Positions 23,568-32,724 of a stretch of 64,000 nucleotides of DNA are shown here, in pieces. The notes beneath the pieces are model-generated. The model searched no databases. It was not told the DNA's origin and saw only the letters and a program-made list of their open reading frames with translations. The stretch covers positions 1 to 64,000 of the forward strand of contig NZ_JANRKL010000062.1 in the NCBI RefSeq assembly GCF_033763495.1. The letters run 5' to 3'. The position numbers and the translations under genes are program-made. The stretch comes from Haliscomenobacter sp033763495. GTDB taxonomy: Bacteria; Bacteroidota; Bacteroidia; Chitinophagales; Saprospiraceae. How positions within the stretch are numbered: position 1 is the stretch's first letter; the number at the start of each line of letters is the position of its first letter.

Positions 23568-26543
23568 TTAAAACTTCGCGTTGATACCAAATGTAATCTG
23601 ACGCACCGAAGGCGTCTGATCTTGGTTAACCGTACCTTCGGTTTCATTGTCGATCCCTTTATATTTAGAGCGATACTCAGAGAAAATAAAGGGCTGCTGA
23701 ATACTCGTAAAGACACGCAATCCAGTGAGCTTTTTCACTGGAATATTATAGCCAAAGTTGATGTTGCGGATTTTTACAAAAGTACCACTAAAATAAGTCA
23801 AGGTAGACTGGTAAACTGGTGCCTCCTGGTTTACATTGGGGCGTGGAAAATCATTGGTTGGATTGTTGGGTGTCCAATAATCAATATCCAGGTTGTTGTA
23901 ACGACCTGCCAGGGTGTTGAAAGTAGAATGGAAACCACTTTGGAACATACTACCAATGCGCGCAAAAACAAAGAAGGACAAATCAAATCCTTTGTATTCA
24001 AAACGGTTGGTGATACCACCACTCCATTTTGGAACCTGAGAACCCAGGATGGTACGGTCTGAAGCATCATGTTTGCCGTCGCCATTCACGTCTTCCACCT
24101 TGATTTCTCCAACTTTACGCTGGTATTTGGTGGCTTGATCCAATTCGCTGGTTTGCCAGATGCCAATTTTTTTGAAATCAAAATAAGCAGTCAAGGGTTG
24201 GCCGATGAAACGGGCGTTGCCAATGTCATCCACTTTACCGTTGAACAGTTCCAGGATGGCTTCTTTGTTGTGGGTGAATTGCAGGTCGGTGCTCCAGCGG
24301 AAATCCCCTTTGTCGATGTTAACGGTAGATAAGGTAATTTCCAAACCTTTGTTGCGGGTCCGGCCGACATTGCGCAATACGCTGGAAAAACCACTGGTCA
24401 GTGGCAATTGGTCGTTCAACAACAAGTCGCGGGTATCCGCCTGGTATACTTCGATGTTACCATAAACCCGGCCAGCCCAAAGAGAAAAGTCCAAACCAAT
24501 GTTCGCCGTAGAAGTAGATTCCCATTTCAAGTCAGGGTTACCTAAAATAGAAGGGCGATAACCATAGGCACCCGTAGTGCCAAACAGGTATGTGGTTCTA
24601 CTCAAAGAAGTTTGGGTTTGGTAGGGGTTGATCGCCGTGTTACCAATCGAACCATAACTAGCGCGCAGCTTCAATTGCTCCAACCACTTGGAACCTTTCA
24701 GGAATCCTTCTTCACTGATGTTCCAACCCAATGCTACCGAGGGGAAGAAGCCGTACTTGGTATTTCTTCCGAAACGAGAAGAGCCATCGTAACGTCCCGT
24801 CAAAGTCAACAAATACTTGCCCTGGAAATCGTAGTTGATGCGCCCCATGTAAGAGTTCAATGCCCATTGGGTGAGGTTGGTACTAGGGTTATTGATGGTT
24901 GAAGCTTGTCCAAGTGCATAGAATTGCTGTGTTTCTGCAGGGACTCCATCCACACTGATACTGGCTGTTTCCACGTCATCCTTTTGTAAGGATTGCATGG
25001 CAGTGATGTTCAAATTATTTGCCCCAAAGCTTTTGCTATAGTTCAGGATGTTTTCAACTGTGTAGTTAAAACCGTACTCATAGAAGGTATTAGCTACAGC
25101 GTTCCCACCACGGCGAGCTTGAGTTTGACTGCCTGTGAAGCGACCCAAACGTCGGTTGGTGAAGTCGGGGCCAAAATTTACTCGATATTTTAAACCTGGA
25201 ATGATTTCCCATTCACCATAAATGCTGCTGAACATTCGAGTTCTTTTCGTCAAATCAATGATAGCTCCAGGTGCGATTTCAGCAATTGGATTGGTTTGCA
25301 AACCGTCGGAAGTAGGTAAAAAAATCAGGTTGCCATTATCGTCATAAGGCCTACCAAGGGGGTTTTCGCGAAGAGTAACCCCAAGTGGATTAAAGACTTC
25401 GCCATTGCGTTCGCTGTATACTAGCAGAGTCGAAGTTCCCACTTTCATACGCTGATTTATCTGATGATCAAGGTTCAAGCGGAAAGTGTAACGGGTGAAA
25501 TCTTGGTTGTGAATGATCCCTACATCATTGAAGTAGTTAGCTGAAATGGCAAACTGGGTGTTTTTGTCCCCCCCAGTTACACCCAATTGGTGGCTTTGGA
25601 TGTTGCCTTGGCGCAAAATATAGTCTTGATAATCAGTGGAACGGCCTTTAGCAATACCATCCAATTCGATGGCTTCAAACAATTTAGCATCGTCAGCTGC
25701 CGTAGCTGGCCCAGCAGGGTAAGCACCAACTGCTCGCCGCGACTCCCGCTTGTATTCCGCAAACTGAGCCCCATCCATAACGTCGATACTCCCCAAAGCT
25801 TCGGATATACCATAATAAGTATCAAAACTGACAACGGATTTACCAGCCTTCCCCCTTCGAGTGGTCACCAAGACAACTCCATTAGAACCCCGAGAACCAT
25901 AAATCGCCGTAGCAGATGCATCTTTCAGCACCTCCATGGATTGAATATCCTGAGGGTTGATGTCGTCAATACCTCCGGCAAGTGGAATCCCATCTACAAC
26001 ATAAAGTGGCTCATTGGAGGCCTGGATAGAACGACGACCCCGAATCCGCACTGTTGGCGCAGAGCCTGGCCTACTCCCCGCCTGCACAACATCCACCCCT
26101 GCTGCCCGACCCTGTAGGGCCTGACGTGCGTTGGTAATCGGCAATTCGGTGATTTGTTTGGAAGTGATCGAAGAAATGGCCCCGGTCAATTGACTTTTGC
26201 GTTGGGTACCATAACCTACTACCACTGTTTCGGCCAGGTCAGCGATGTTTTCTTCCAGTGTAATGTCTACCACTGTTCTGGTGCCCACCGTTTCTTCCTT
26301 GGTGTTGTAACCGGTGTAACTGATCACCAAAACAGACTCATTGCTCACTGCTAAGGTAAATGCACCGTCGGCATCAGTAACAGTACCTGTAGTAGTTCCC
26401 TTCACCGCAATCGAGGCGCCAATCAGGCCTTCTCCGTTGGTGTCGGTAATTTTTCCCGTGATTTGACGGGTTTGGGCAAATGCGAATTGACAGCTCAGCA
26501 GAAGTGTCAAAACGAGCATCATTCCGTGTAATGGACTTTTCAT
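23568..26543 (-). CDS. SusC/RagA family TonB-dependent outer-membrane transporter
   Basis: This 991-residue channel imports oligosaccharides or other large nutrients with TonB energy. The ATG at 26543 starts a signal peptide (MKSPLHGMMLVLTLLLSCQFAFAQ); an open frame 41 codons upstream is not credible. Domains in order: a carboxypeptidase-regulatory-like domain (ITGKITDTNGEGLIGASIAV, residues 25-110), the TonB-box region (AETVVVGYGTQRKS), a plug (VRIRGRRS, VDGIPLAGG, EVLKDASATAIYGSRGSNGVV) and a beta barrel ending in ITFGINAKF. The susD gene follows at once. A divergent AraC gene 184 bp upstream is the likely regulator. Confidence 0.97.
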   Translation of the reverse strand: MKSPLHGMMLVLTLLLSCQFAFAQTRQITGKITDTNGEGLIGASIAVKGTTTGTVTDADGAFTLAVSNESVLVISYTGYNTKEETVGTRTVVDITLEENIADLAETVVVGYGTQRKSQLTGAISSITSKQITELPITNARQALQGRAAGVDVVQAGSRPGSAPTVRIRGRRSIQASNEPLYVVDGIPLAGGIDDINPQDIQSMEVLKDASATAIYGSRGSNGVVLVTTRRGKAGKSVVSFDTYYGISEALGSIDVMDGAQFAEYKRESRRAVGAYPAGPATAADDAKLFEAIELDGIAKGRSTDYQDYILRQGNIQSHQLGVTGGDKNTQFAISANYFNDVGIIHNQDFTRYTFRLNLDHQINQRMKVGTSTLLVYSERNGEVFNPLGVTLRENPLGRPYDDNGNLIFLPTSDGLQTNPIAEIAPGAIIDLTKRTRMFSSIYGEWEIIPGLKYRVNFGPDFTNRRLGRFTGSQTQARRGGNAVANTFYEYGFNYTVENILNYSKSFGANNLNITAMQSLQKDDVETASISVDGVPAETQQFYALGQASTINNPSTNLTQWALNSYMGRINYDFQGKYLLTLTGRYDGSSRFGRNTKYGFFPSVALGWNISEEGFLKGSKWLEQLKLRASYGSIGNTAINPYQTQTSLSRTTYLFGTTGAYGYRPSILGNPDLKWESTSTANIGLDFSLWAGRVYGNIEVYQADTRDLLLNDQLPLTSGFSSVLRNVGRTRNKGLEITLSTVNIDKGDFRWSTDLQFTHNKEAILELFNGKVDDIGNARFIGQPLTAYFDFKKIGIWQTSELDQATKYQRKVGEIKVEDVNGDGKHDASDRTILGSQVPKWSGGITNRFEYKGFDLSFFVFARIGSMFQSGFHSTFNTLAGRYNNLDIDYWTPNNPTNDFPRPNVNQEAPVYQSTLTYFSGTFVKIRNINFGYNIPVKKLTGLRVFTSIQQPFIFSEYRSKYKGIDNETEGTVNQDQTPSVRQITFGINAKF

Positions 26544-26727
26544 GCTGCTAAATGTTGTTTGTTTAAAATAAAATTCTAAAAATTTAATGAGTGCGGTACA
26601 AATGTCGGAATTTGCAAGTAGATGGAATACTGATATTTTGTTGATTTCTGATACTTTTATGCTCATATTGGGGGTAGTTCTGGAAAAAATCCATTATTTT
26701 TAAGGCAAAATTCGCGATATTTAAGCC

Positions 26728-27591
26728 ATGAAGCCGCAACTGCTTAAAATCACACCACCGCCCAATTCGTCCTTTAATTTTTTTGCACAGGACGCCGCTT
26801 TTTTTGCTACCCCCTGGCATTATCATCCTGAATACGAGATTGTTTTGGTGTTGGAAAGCACGGGTAAGAAATTTGTTGGAAGCAATATTTCCGACTTTAA
26901 ACCCGGAGACTTGTGCATGATGGGGGCTTATTTGCCCCATTACTACCGCAACGATGAGCGATTTTATGCCAAGGACAGCACAGTGAGGGCAAGGTCTTTA
27001 GTCATTCATTTTTTAGAAGACTTTATGGGTGGGAATTTTTTTGATTTGCCGGAGTGCCAGGCCATCAAAAATTTGTTGGAGCGATCGAAACGGGGCTTGA
27101 ATTTTGGCCCCCAAACGGTTAAAAAAGTGGCTTCCAAAATCGAAGGACTACAATACCTTACCGGGATTAACCGATTACTAGAACTGATAGGCGTGTTGGC
27201 CATTTTGAGCGAAAGTGAAGATGCGCAAGAATTGACCACCAATTCCATGTCCCTACAAAATGAAGTAGATTCAGCCCGGATCAATGGAGTTTTGTCTTAT
27301 ATCGTCCAGAATTACCAACAGGAAATCCAGTTAAGCGATGTTGCCAAGTTGGCCAACATGAGTGAATCGGCTTTTAGTAGGTACTTTAAAAAAAGGACGC
27401 GCCGTACCTTTTCACAGTTTATCACCGAGATTCGAATTGAACATGCTTGTAAATTGTTGGTTCAGGATAAAATGAGCATCTCAGCCATTTCTCTGGAGAG
27501 CGGTTTCAACAACCTTTCCAATTTTAACCGACAATTTAAGCTGCTCAAAAAAACCACTCCACTGGCTTATCGAAGCACGTTTAACGGTTGA
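26728..27591 (+). CDS. AraC family regulator with cupin sensor domain
   Basis: This 287-residue regulator has an N-terminal cupin-like ligand domain (ATPWHYHPEYEIVLVLESTG, KPGDLCMMGAYLPHYYR) and a C-terminal AraC/XylS DNA-binding domain with two helix-turn-helix motifs (DVAKLANMSESAFSRYFKKR and ISAISLESGFNNLSNFNRQF). It is transcribed away from the susC gene, with 184 bp between the starts, and is therefore the best candidate for controlling that locus. Such cupin-AraC proteins usually respond to sugars or sugar acids. No operator could be assigned with confidence in the shared intergenic region. Confidence 0.92.
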   Translation: MKPQLLKITPPPNSSFNFFAQDAAFFATPWHYHPEYEIVLVLESTGKKFVGSNISDFKPGDLCMMGAYLPHYYRNDERFYAKDSTVRARSLVIHFLEDFMGGNFFDLPECQAIKNLLERSKRGLNFGPQTVKKVASKIEGLQYLTGINRLLELIGVLAILSESEDAQELTTNSMSLQNEVDSARINGVLSYIVQNYQQEIQLSDVAKLANMSESAFSRYFKKRTRRTFSQFITEIRIEHACKLLVQDKMSISAISLESGFNNLSNFNRQFKLLKKTTPLAYRSTFNG

Positions 27592-27600
27592 CAATCAGAC

Positions 27601-27804
27601 TCATTCAGTAGTTGGATTGTCATCTGGCTTATCTTTGTTGTTGTCGGCTTTTTTGCCTTTTTTCGTCTTCTTAGACGTGGTGGAATTTTTGTTTTCTACT
27701 GCTTTGTCCTCCAGTGAATTAAACAAGCCATCCCAAACCAAACCTTGCATCCGTTTCTTGTCACTCATCTCTTCTCTTGTTTTTTTGTCCTTTTTCATAG
27801 GCAC
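27601..27804 (-). CDS. Small highly charged protein
   Basis: This is a 67-residue open frame with a lysine-rich, low-complexity composition (KKDKKTREEMSDKKRM, then TTSKKTKKGKKADNNKDK). A short amphipathic segment (QGLVWDGLFNSLEDKA) lies between. It has no homology I can name. It might be a small nucleic-acid-binding protein. It is convergent with the AraC gene, whose stop is 10 bp away. The coding potential is plausible but not certain. Confidence 0.45.
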   Translation of the reverse strand: MPMKKDKKTREEMSDKKRMQGLVWDGLFNSLEDKAVENKNSTTSKKTKKGKKADNNKDKPDDNPTTE

Positions 27805-28057
27805 AATGAATAATTAAGTCACTTGACACCAATAGGTGGAAGTAACACAATGTAAACGACGTGGATTAGCATCATCAAGGTTCACATTGACCAATCACAG
27901 TGTTTCTAAGGGAAATTACATGAGGGGAAATAAGAGATGTATTACAGCTGAAGGAATCAATAAAATTTCAGCGAATATACCTGAATTTGGCGACAAATGA
28001 AAGTATATTGGTAAATTCTTTGCATTTTTATATTATAACTATTTTGTTTATGGGAAA

Positions 28058-28897
28058 TCAGGGGGTAAAAGATAGGAAAATTGCTTGTTTTTGAAGCGGG
28101 ATAATTTGTTTCTCTTCTGCAACCTGGAATAAATGCTTGACTGCTGCACGGCCTTGATCACCCAAATTGGCGGAAAAATGATTCACATAAAGGTCAATGT
28201 GTTGACGACGTACAAGAGGATCCATCTCCTGAGCATGTTGGGCAACGAAGGATTCTGATGCGGCAGGATTGGCCCAGGCGTACTCAACACTACGCCTGAT
28301 GATGCGATTCACTTTTTGAATGATGGTTTCAGGCAAGTTTCGTTTGATGACGATACCTCCCAGGGGAATAGGCATACCGGTACTCTGCTCCCAGTATTCA
28401 CCAAGATCCAGCAATTTTACCAAGCCTTTATCAGCGTAGGTGAAACGATTCTCGTGGATAATCAACCCTGCATCAACAACACCATTCAATACCGCAGTTT
28501 CAATTTCGGAAAAAAGCATTTCCTTTTTTTGTGTAGCAGCAGGAAACGCCAGACTGAGTAGGAAATTAGCAGTGGTCAACTTCCCTGGGATTGCTATTTT
28601 TAGGTGTGAAATTTGATCATGAGGAATCGGCGACTTGGCAATCAGCAAAGGACCACAGTTGTTTCCCAATGCACTTCCTGCATCCAGCAAGATGTATTTT
28701 TCGGTCAAATGAGCATAGGCGTGGTAACTGAGTTTGGTAATGTCCAAATCGGCAAGTCCTGCTCGGCGGTTCAATTCTTCTACGTCACCCAAAAAAACTT
28801 CAAATTCCAGCCCTTCGGTATCGATTCTGCCATGAATCATGGCATCAAAAATAAAAGTGTCGTTAGGACAGGGGGAAAAGCCAAGCGTTAATTTCAT
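28058..28897 (-). CDS. mqnD: 1,4-dihydroxy-6-naphthoate synthase
   Basis: This 279-residue enzyme catalyses the last known naphthoate-forming step of the futalosine pathway, converting cyclic dehypoxanthinyl futalosine to 1,4-dihydroxy-6-naphthoate for menaquinone. It has the periplasmic-binding-protein-like fold: GFSPCPNDTFIFDAMIHG, DITKLSYHAYAHL, DAGSALGNNCGPLL, and the second lobe with GVVDAGLIIHENRFTY, where the histidine is the expected catalytic residue. Length and motifs are normal. The gene runs divergently from the pseudouridine synthase gene with only 11 bp between start codons. Menaquinone in this organism is therefore probably made by the futalosine route. Confidence 0.93.
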   Translation of the reverse strand: MKLTLGFSPCPNDTFIFDAMIHGRIDTEGLEFEVFLGDVEELNRRAGLADLDITKLSYHAYAHLTEKYILLDAGSALGNNCGPLLIAKSPIPHDQISHLKIAIPGKLTTANFLLSLAFPAATQKKEMLFSEIETAVLNGVVDAGLIIHENRFTYADKGLVKLLDLGEYWEQSTGMPIPLGGIVIKRNLPETIIQKVNRIIRRSVEYAWANPAASESFVAQHAQEMDPLVRRQHIDLYVNHFSANLGDQGRAAVKHLFQVAEEKQIIPLQKQAIFLSFTP

Positions 28898-28904
28898 AAC
28901 TTTG
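28897..28904 (+). promoter_or_regulatory. -7 element directly before the pseudouridine synthase start
   Basis: TAACTTTG matches TAnnTTTG and ends only four bases before the ATG at 28909. If used, transcription would start at or very near the start codon, giving a leaderless messenger. No good -33 TTG was found, so this is weak. Confidence 0.3.
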
Positions 28905-28908
28905 CGGT

Positions 28909-29610
28909 ATGAACTTACAAGTAATCTACGAAGATAATCATCTCATCGCGGTAAACAAGCCCGCGGGCATTCTGGTTCAAGGGGACGAAACCGAAGATAC
29001 CCCCTTGGTCGACTATGTAAAAGACTACATTAAATTCCGGTACAAAAAACCCGGTGATGTTTTCTTGGGTGTAGTGCATCGATTGGATCGCCCGGTAAGT
29101 GGCGCGGTGATTTTTGCGCGGACCAGCAAAGCTTTGACCCGCATGAACGAACTGTTCAAGGAGCGGAAAGTCGAAAAACACTATTGGGCCATTACGGAGC
29201 GCCGTCCTTCTCCGGAAGTAGGGCACTTGACACACTATATCCTGAAAGACCACGAGAAAAATATCTCCAAGGCATTGGATCAAATGAGCAATCGCTCTAA
29301 AGATGCCAAAAAGTCGGATCTGGATTATGAATTGATTGGTGCGTTGGAAGGTAAACATTTGCTTTTGGTCAAACCCATCACCGGGAGGCCTCACCAAATT
29401 CGGGTCCAGTTGTCAAAAATTGGCTGTCCAATAGTGGGAGATTTAAAATATGGTCATTCTCAACCCAATAATGATGGTAGCATTTATTTGCATTGCCGCG
29501 CTATGGTTTTTCAGCATCCCGTAACCAAAGAAATGGTGAAGGTCGTCGCCGATGCTCCGCATGAGCGTTTGTGGAATCAGATGAGTGCCTTGGCGGAGCA
29601 AAAAAATTAG
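28909..29610 (+). CDS. RluA family RNA pseudouridine synthase
   Basis: This 233-residue enzyme converts uridine to pseudouridine in rRNA or tRNA. The catalytic motif is GVVHRLDRPVSGAVIFARTSKA, with the active aspartate in HRLDRP. Other family segments are IYEDNHLIAVNKPAGILVQGD, VEKHYWAI and the C-terminal GRPHQIRVQLSKIGCPIVGDLKYG. The protein lacks an S4 domain, like the shorter RluC/TruC-type members, so the exact target base cannot be assigned. It is separated from mqnD by 11 bp and from the COG0523 gene by a hairpin. Confidence 0.92.
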   Translation: MNLQVIYEDNHLIAVNKPAGILVQGDETEDTPLVDYVKDYIKFRYKKPGDVFLGVVHRLDRPVSGAVIFARTSKALTRMNELFKERKVEKHYWAITERRPSPEVGHLTHYILKDHEKNISKALDQMSNRSKDAKKSDLDYELIGALEGKHLLLVKPITGRPHQIRVQLSKIGCPIVGDLKYGHSQPNNDGSIYLHCRAMVFQHPVTKEMVKVVADAPHERLWNQMSALAEQKN

Positions 29611-29613
29611 TTG

Positions 29614-29661
29614 ATGCCTCGCGGCTATGCTCAGTGACTGAGGTGAGCGTAGCCAAGGCAT
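29614..29661. terminator. Hairpin of the GGCTACGCTCA family between convergent genes
   Basis: ATGCCT...GGCTATGCTCA pairs with TGAGCGTAGCC...AGGCAT, giving three stacked stem segments. It begins 3 bp after the pseudouridine synthase stop and reaches the stop of the COG0523 gene. It is related in wording to the repeats inside the SUMT gene end (40.7 kb). It probably acts as a bidirectional terminator. Confidence 0.6.
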
Positions 29662-30644
29662 TAGCCCTTCTTCAAACAACTCCGCAATGCCTTTTCTAAT
29701 GCCTCCCGTTTCAGGTTTTTTCCAATGATGACAATCCTGGACAGGCGAGGCTCTCCTTCTCGCCAATCTCCAGCTCTGGTAAAGGCTGATTGGGTGCGTA
29801 CGGATTGGAAAACCATTTTGGATTCTCCTTCGCCCAAGTTCAAAATTCCCTTAATGCGGTAGATGTTTTTGCCCTGAATCATCAGCAGGACCTTGCTCCA
29901 GTGAATAAAGGCAAGCAAATTAAAAGTTTGCTCGAAAGTAAAGCTGTGCGCAGTGACATCTGCATGGTGCTGATGTTCATGAACATGCTCATGCTCATGT
30001 GAATGACTATCCTGTACTACATCTTTGATGCGCCGTTCCAACTGTCCCACTTCGTAAGCATGCAATGCGATTAGGTCTGCGGCAGTGTGACCATAATTGG
30101 CCAGACTGATGCTGGCCAGTGGATTCATCTCCCTTAAATTGGCTTGGAGTGCTTCGAGGTAATGGGCCTGGACATCATCGGATTTGTTAATGACGATGTG
30201 ATCGGCAAAGGTAATTTGTTTAACGGCCTCTTCCCGTTCAGCCAGTGTTTCCTGCACACTGACCGCATCAACCAGACAAACGGTACCATCCAATTGAAAG
30301 GCGGATTGAATCCCTGGATCACTCACGAAAGCGGCTGCTACAGCATCTGGTTCGGCCATGCCCGTCGTTTCGATGATCAGATGGTCAAAGTCTTTTCCGG
30401 AATTGAGTAACTTTTCCAGGGTTTCGATCAATTCGCCATTGAGCGAGCAACAAATGCAACCATTGGCCAATTCAAAAATAGCATCACTTGCGCCAATCAC
30501 CAAATCACCATCAATGGGGACTTCTCCAAATTCATTTTCAATGATGGCGAACTTTTTCTCAGGATGATTGGCAATGAGTTGGTTGAGCAGGCTGGTTTTG
30601 CCGGCTCCGAGGAACCCGGTGAGGATGGTTACGGGAATGGGCAT
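29661..30644 (-). CDS. COG0523 (CobW/YjiA-type) metal-chaperone GTPase
   Basis: This 327-residue G3E-type GTPase has Walker A GFLGAGKTSLLNQL, the metal-binding CxCC motif (NGCICCSLNGEL), the switch segment IIETTGMAEPDAVA and the guanine motif NKSD. A histidine-rich linker (HSHEHEHVHEHQHH) precedes the C-terminal CobW domain. Family members deliver zinc or other metals to client proteins, often under zinc limitation. The ATG at 30644 is chosen; the frame begins six codons earlier without support. It lies downstream of lpdA on the same strand, with a hairpin repeat between them. Confidence 0.92.
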   Translation of the reverse strand: MPIPVTILTGFLGAGKTSLLNQLIANHPEKKFAIIENEFGEVPIDGDLVIGASDAIFELANGCICCSLNGELIETLEKLLNSGKDFDHLIIETTGMAEPDAVAAAFVSDPGIQSAFQLDGTVCLVDAVSVQETLAEREEAVKQITFADHIVINKSDDVQAHYLEALQANLREMNPLASISLANYGHTAADLIALHAYEVGQLERRIKDVVQDSHSHEHEHVHEHQHHADVTAHSFTFEQTFNLLAFIHWSKVLLMIQGKNIYRIKGILNLGEGESKMVFQSVRTQSAFTRAGDWREGEPRLSRIVIIGKNLKREALEKALRSCLKKG

Positions 30645-30688
30645 ATTGAATGGTTGGGGCAACTCGGAAATGGATTACGGATAATGTG

Positions 30689-30711
30689 GGGGCGACCGCG
30701 AGGGTCGCCCC
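30689..30711. repeat. Hairpin GGGGCGACC
   Basis: GGGGCGACC (30689-30697) pairs with GGTCGCCCC (30703-30711) around a 5-nt loop. It sits between lpdA and the COG0523 gene on the minus strand. It may act as a terminator or be a dispersed repeat; similar sequences occur in many genomes. Confidence 0.65.
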
Positions 30712-30716
30712 TACGG

Positions 30717-32114
30717 TTATATGTGGATAACCTCACCGTACGCCGCTGCTGCTGCTTCCATCAGCGCTTCGCTCATGGTTGGGTGAGGGTGAACGGTTTT
30801 AATGATTTCATGACCGGTAGTTTCCAATTTTCGGGTTGCGACTACCTCGGCAATCATTTCGGTCACGTTTTGGCCGATCATGTGCGCACCAAGGAATTCA
30901 CCATACTTGGCGTCAAAAATGACTTTAATAAAGCCGGTTTTGTCGCCTGCTGCGCTGGCTTTTCCCGAAGCACTAAAAGGGAATTTGCCCACTTTGATCT
31001 CGTAGCCTTTGTCTTTGGCCTGTTGTTCTGTAAGTCCAACGGAAGCAATTTCCGGTACACAATAGGTGCAAGAAGGAATGTTGTTGTAATCGAGTGGTTC
31101 GGGGTGGTGCCCGGTGATGTTTTCAACACAAATGATGCCTTCTGCACTGGCAACGTGGGCTAGAGCTGCGGTAGGAATCACATCACCAATGGCATAAATA
31201 CCTGGTACATTGGTGTGGTAATATTCATCTACCAGGATCATTCCACGATCTGTCTTGATGCCAAGGGCTTCCAGTCCGATGTTTTCGGTATTGGCAGCTA
31301 CTCCTGCTGCGGACAGAACGATGTCACACTTGATTTCTTCAATATTTCCAGTTTTACGGTCTTTTACCTTGACCACACAACCTTTCCCGCTAGTGTCTAC
31401 ACTCTCGACTGCGGAGTTGCCCATTACCCGGATGCCTTTTTTGCTGTAGATTTTGCCCAATTCTTTGGAAACGTCGACATCTTCCCGGGGCAATAAACCC
31501 TGTTCCATAAATTCTACAATCGTTACCTCGGTACCAATTGCAGCATACACATAAGCAAATTCAACTCCAATGGCACCTGCCCCGATGACAACCATACTTT
31601 TGGGTTGTTTTTCCAGTACCATCGCTTTACGGTAGTCAATTACTTTTTCACCATCGATTGGCACATTGGGCAAACCCTTGGCCCGGCCACCAGTGGCTAC
31701 AATGATGTGTGTTGCACTGTACTTGGTTTTGGCACCCTGGGCATCGGTTACCTCTACTTGTTTATCAGTAGTCAATACACCATTTCCGTTGATGACGGTA
31801 ATTTTATTTTTTTTCATCAGGAAATTGACACCCTTGCTCATGCCATCAGCAACACCACGACTACGTTTGACAATACTTTCCCAATCAGCTTTGGCACTAC
31901 CCACCTTGATGCCGTAATCTTCAGCGTGTTGAATGTATTCAAAAACCTGAGCGCTTTTAATCAGTGCCTTGGTGGGAATACAACCCCAGTTGAGGCAAAT
32001 TCCTCCCAATGATTCACGTTCGACCACAGCCACTTTCAAACCCAATTGAGATGCACGGATGGCGGCAACATAACCTCCGGGACCGCTACCTATAACGATA
32101 AGATCAAAATTCAT
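30717..32114 (-). CDS. lpdA: Dihydrolipoyl dehydrogenase
   Basis: This 465-residue flavoenzyme is the E3 component that reoxidises dihydrolipoamide for pyruvate, 2-oxoglutarate or branched-chain dehydrogenase complexes and the glycine cleavage system. It has the FAD motif GSGPGGYVAAIRASQLG, the redox disulfide in GGICLNWGCIPTKAL (Cys40 and Cys45), the NAD motif VVIGAGAIGVEFAYVYA and the catalytic His-Glu near the C-terminus (HPHPTMSEALMEA). Everything is intact. No E1 or E2 gene is adjacent, so it may serve several complexes. Confidence 0.96.
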   Translation of the reverse strand: MNFDLIVIGSGPGGYVAAIRASQLGLKVAVVERESLGGICLNWGCIPTKALIKSAQVFEYIQHAEDYGIKVGSAKADWESIVKRSRGVADGMSKGVNFLMKKNKITVINGNGVLTTDKQVEVTDAQGAKTKYSATHIIVATGGRAKGLPNVPIDGEKVIDYRKAMVLEKQPKSMVVIGAGAIGVEFAYVYAAIGTEVTIVEFMEQGLLPREDVDVSKELGKIYSKKGIRVMGNSAVESVDTSGKGCVVKVKDRKTGNIEEIKCDIVLSAAGVAANTENIGLEALGIKTDRGMILVDEYYHTNVPGIYAIGDVIPTAALAHVASAEGIICVENITGHHPEPLDYNNIPSCTYCVPEIASVGLTEQQAKDKGYEIKVGKFPFSASGKASAAGDKTGFIKVIFDAKYGEFLGAHMIGQNVTEMIAEVVATRKLETTGHEIIKTVHPHPTMSEALMEAAAAAYGEVIHI

Positions 32115-32210
32115 GATGAAAGGTTGAATTAATGTAAAGTAGAGTTTGTTGAGCGCATAGGGTCACATAGACCATTTCGCCCCGCGAAGATAGATACTTA
32201 GCCTTATATA

Positions 32211-32248
32211 CAAAACAAAAACTCCGCTGACCTGTTTGGGTAGCGGAG
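32211..32248 (-). terminator. Rho-independent terminator, minus strand
   Basis: AGCGGAG (32242-32248) and CTCCGCT (32222-32228) form a 7-bp stem around a 13-nt loop. On the minus strand the stem is followed by TTTTTGTTTTG. It ends a minus-strand transcript whose source is either the lipoprotein gene or an RNA gene in the gap. Confidence 0.7.
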
Positions 32249-32450
32249 CGAATTTACTAACTTACTGATACTTAATATGGTGGCATAACAGCGTCATCCT
32301 GATAAGGAGACGGTTACGGGAGCCTCGAGCTGTTAAGTGATTATTCTGTAGGATGATCAGGAAAATTCCCAGCGATAGGCCAATTCAGCAACGAGATTGG
32401 AAATCGTTGACTCAGGTGGGACACTGAGAGGATATTAGGTGTTGTTGAAT
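32249..32450 (-). ncRNA. Possible structured RNA
   Basis: The segment just before the minus-strand terminator contains nested complementary pairs. TAACAGC pairs with GCTGTTA (7 bp) inside the region 32286-32338. TCATCCT (about 32295) pairs with AGGATGA (about 32352), which lies outside the first pair, so both can form only as a pseudoknot or as alternatives. ATCAG/CTGAT pairs may close a longer arm. No Rfam family was recognised; tmRNA, RNase P and SRP signatures are absent. The 5' end is not defined. It could equally be a structured 3' untranslated region. Confidence 0.3.
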
Positions 32451-32724
32451 ACTGCATTTCCTGACAATTCGCTTAATCAAATTTGTAACACAAGCCTATA
32501 AAAAACTTTTTCAAAAGTAGGAAAAGCCAGCAGTGAAGTCAAGTTTTTCCAGATGCAAATTTGTCAGTTCATCTTTTGCTGAAGCTATCATTTTTTTGCT
32601 TAAAAAATTGAACAATAATTGATTATGGATAGCCCCTATTTTTAAAAAAAGAAAAAAACATATTGATTTTAATTGCAAATTACTGATTGTGAGTGTTTTG
32701 ATTTTTTCGACGAACGGAGAAACC

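Larger units (their letters stand above)
32115..32724. other. 610-bp gene-free gap with terminator and possible RNA
   Basis: No convincing protein gene is present. A 78-codon plus-strand frame (32689-32925) only shadows the lipoprotein gene. The part between about 32222 and 32450 contains a set of inverted repeats ending in a minus-strand terminator, described as separate entries. The remaining 32450-32724 part is AT-rich and shows nothing clear. Confidence 0.6.

Noticed and set aside
32249..32450. tmRNA, RNase P or SRP RNA
   Set aside because: The hallmark sequences (tmRNA CCA end and tag, RNase P GAGGAAAGTC, SRP GGAA-loop domain) are missing on both strands.
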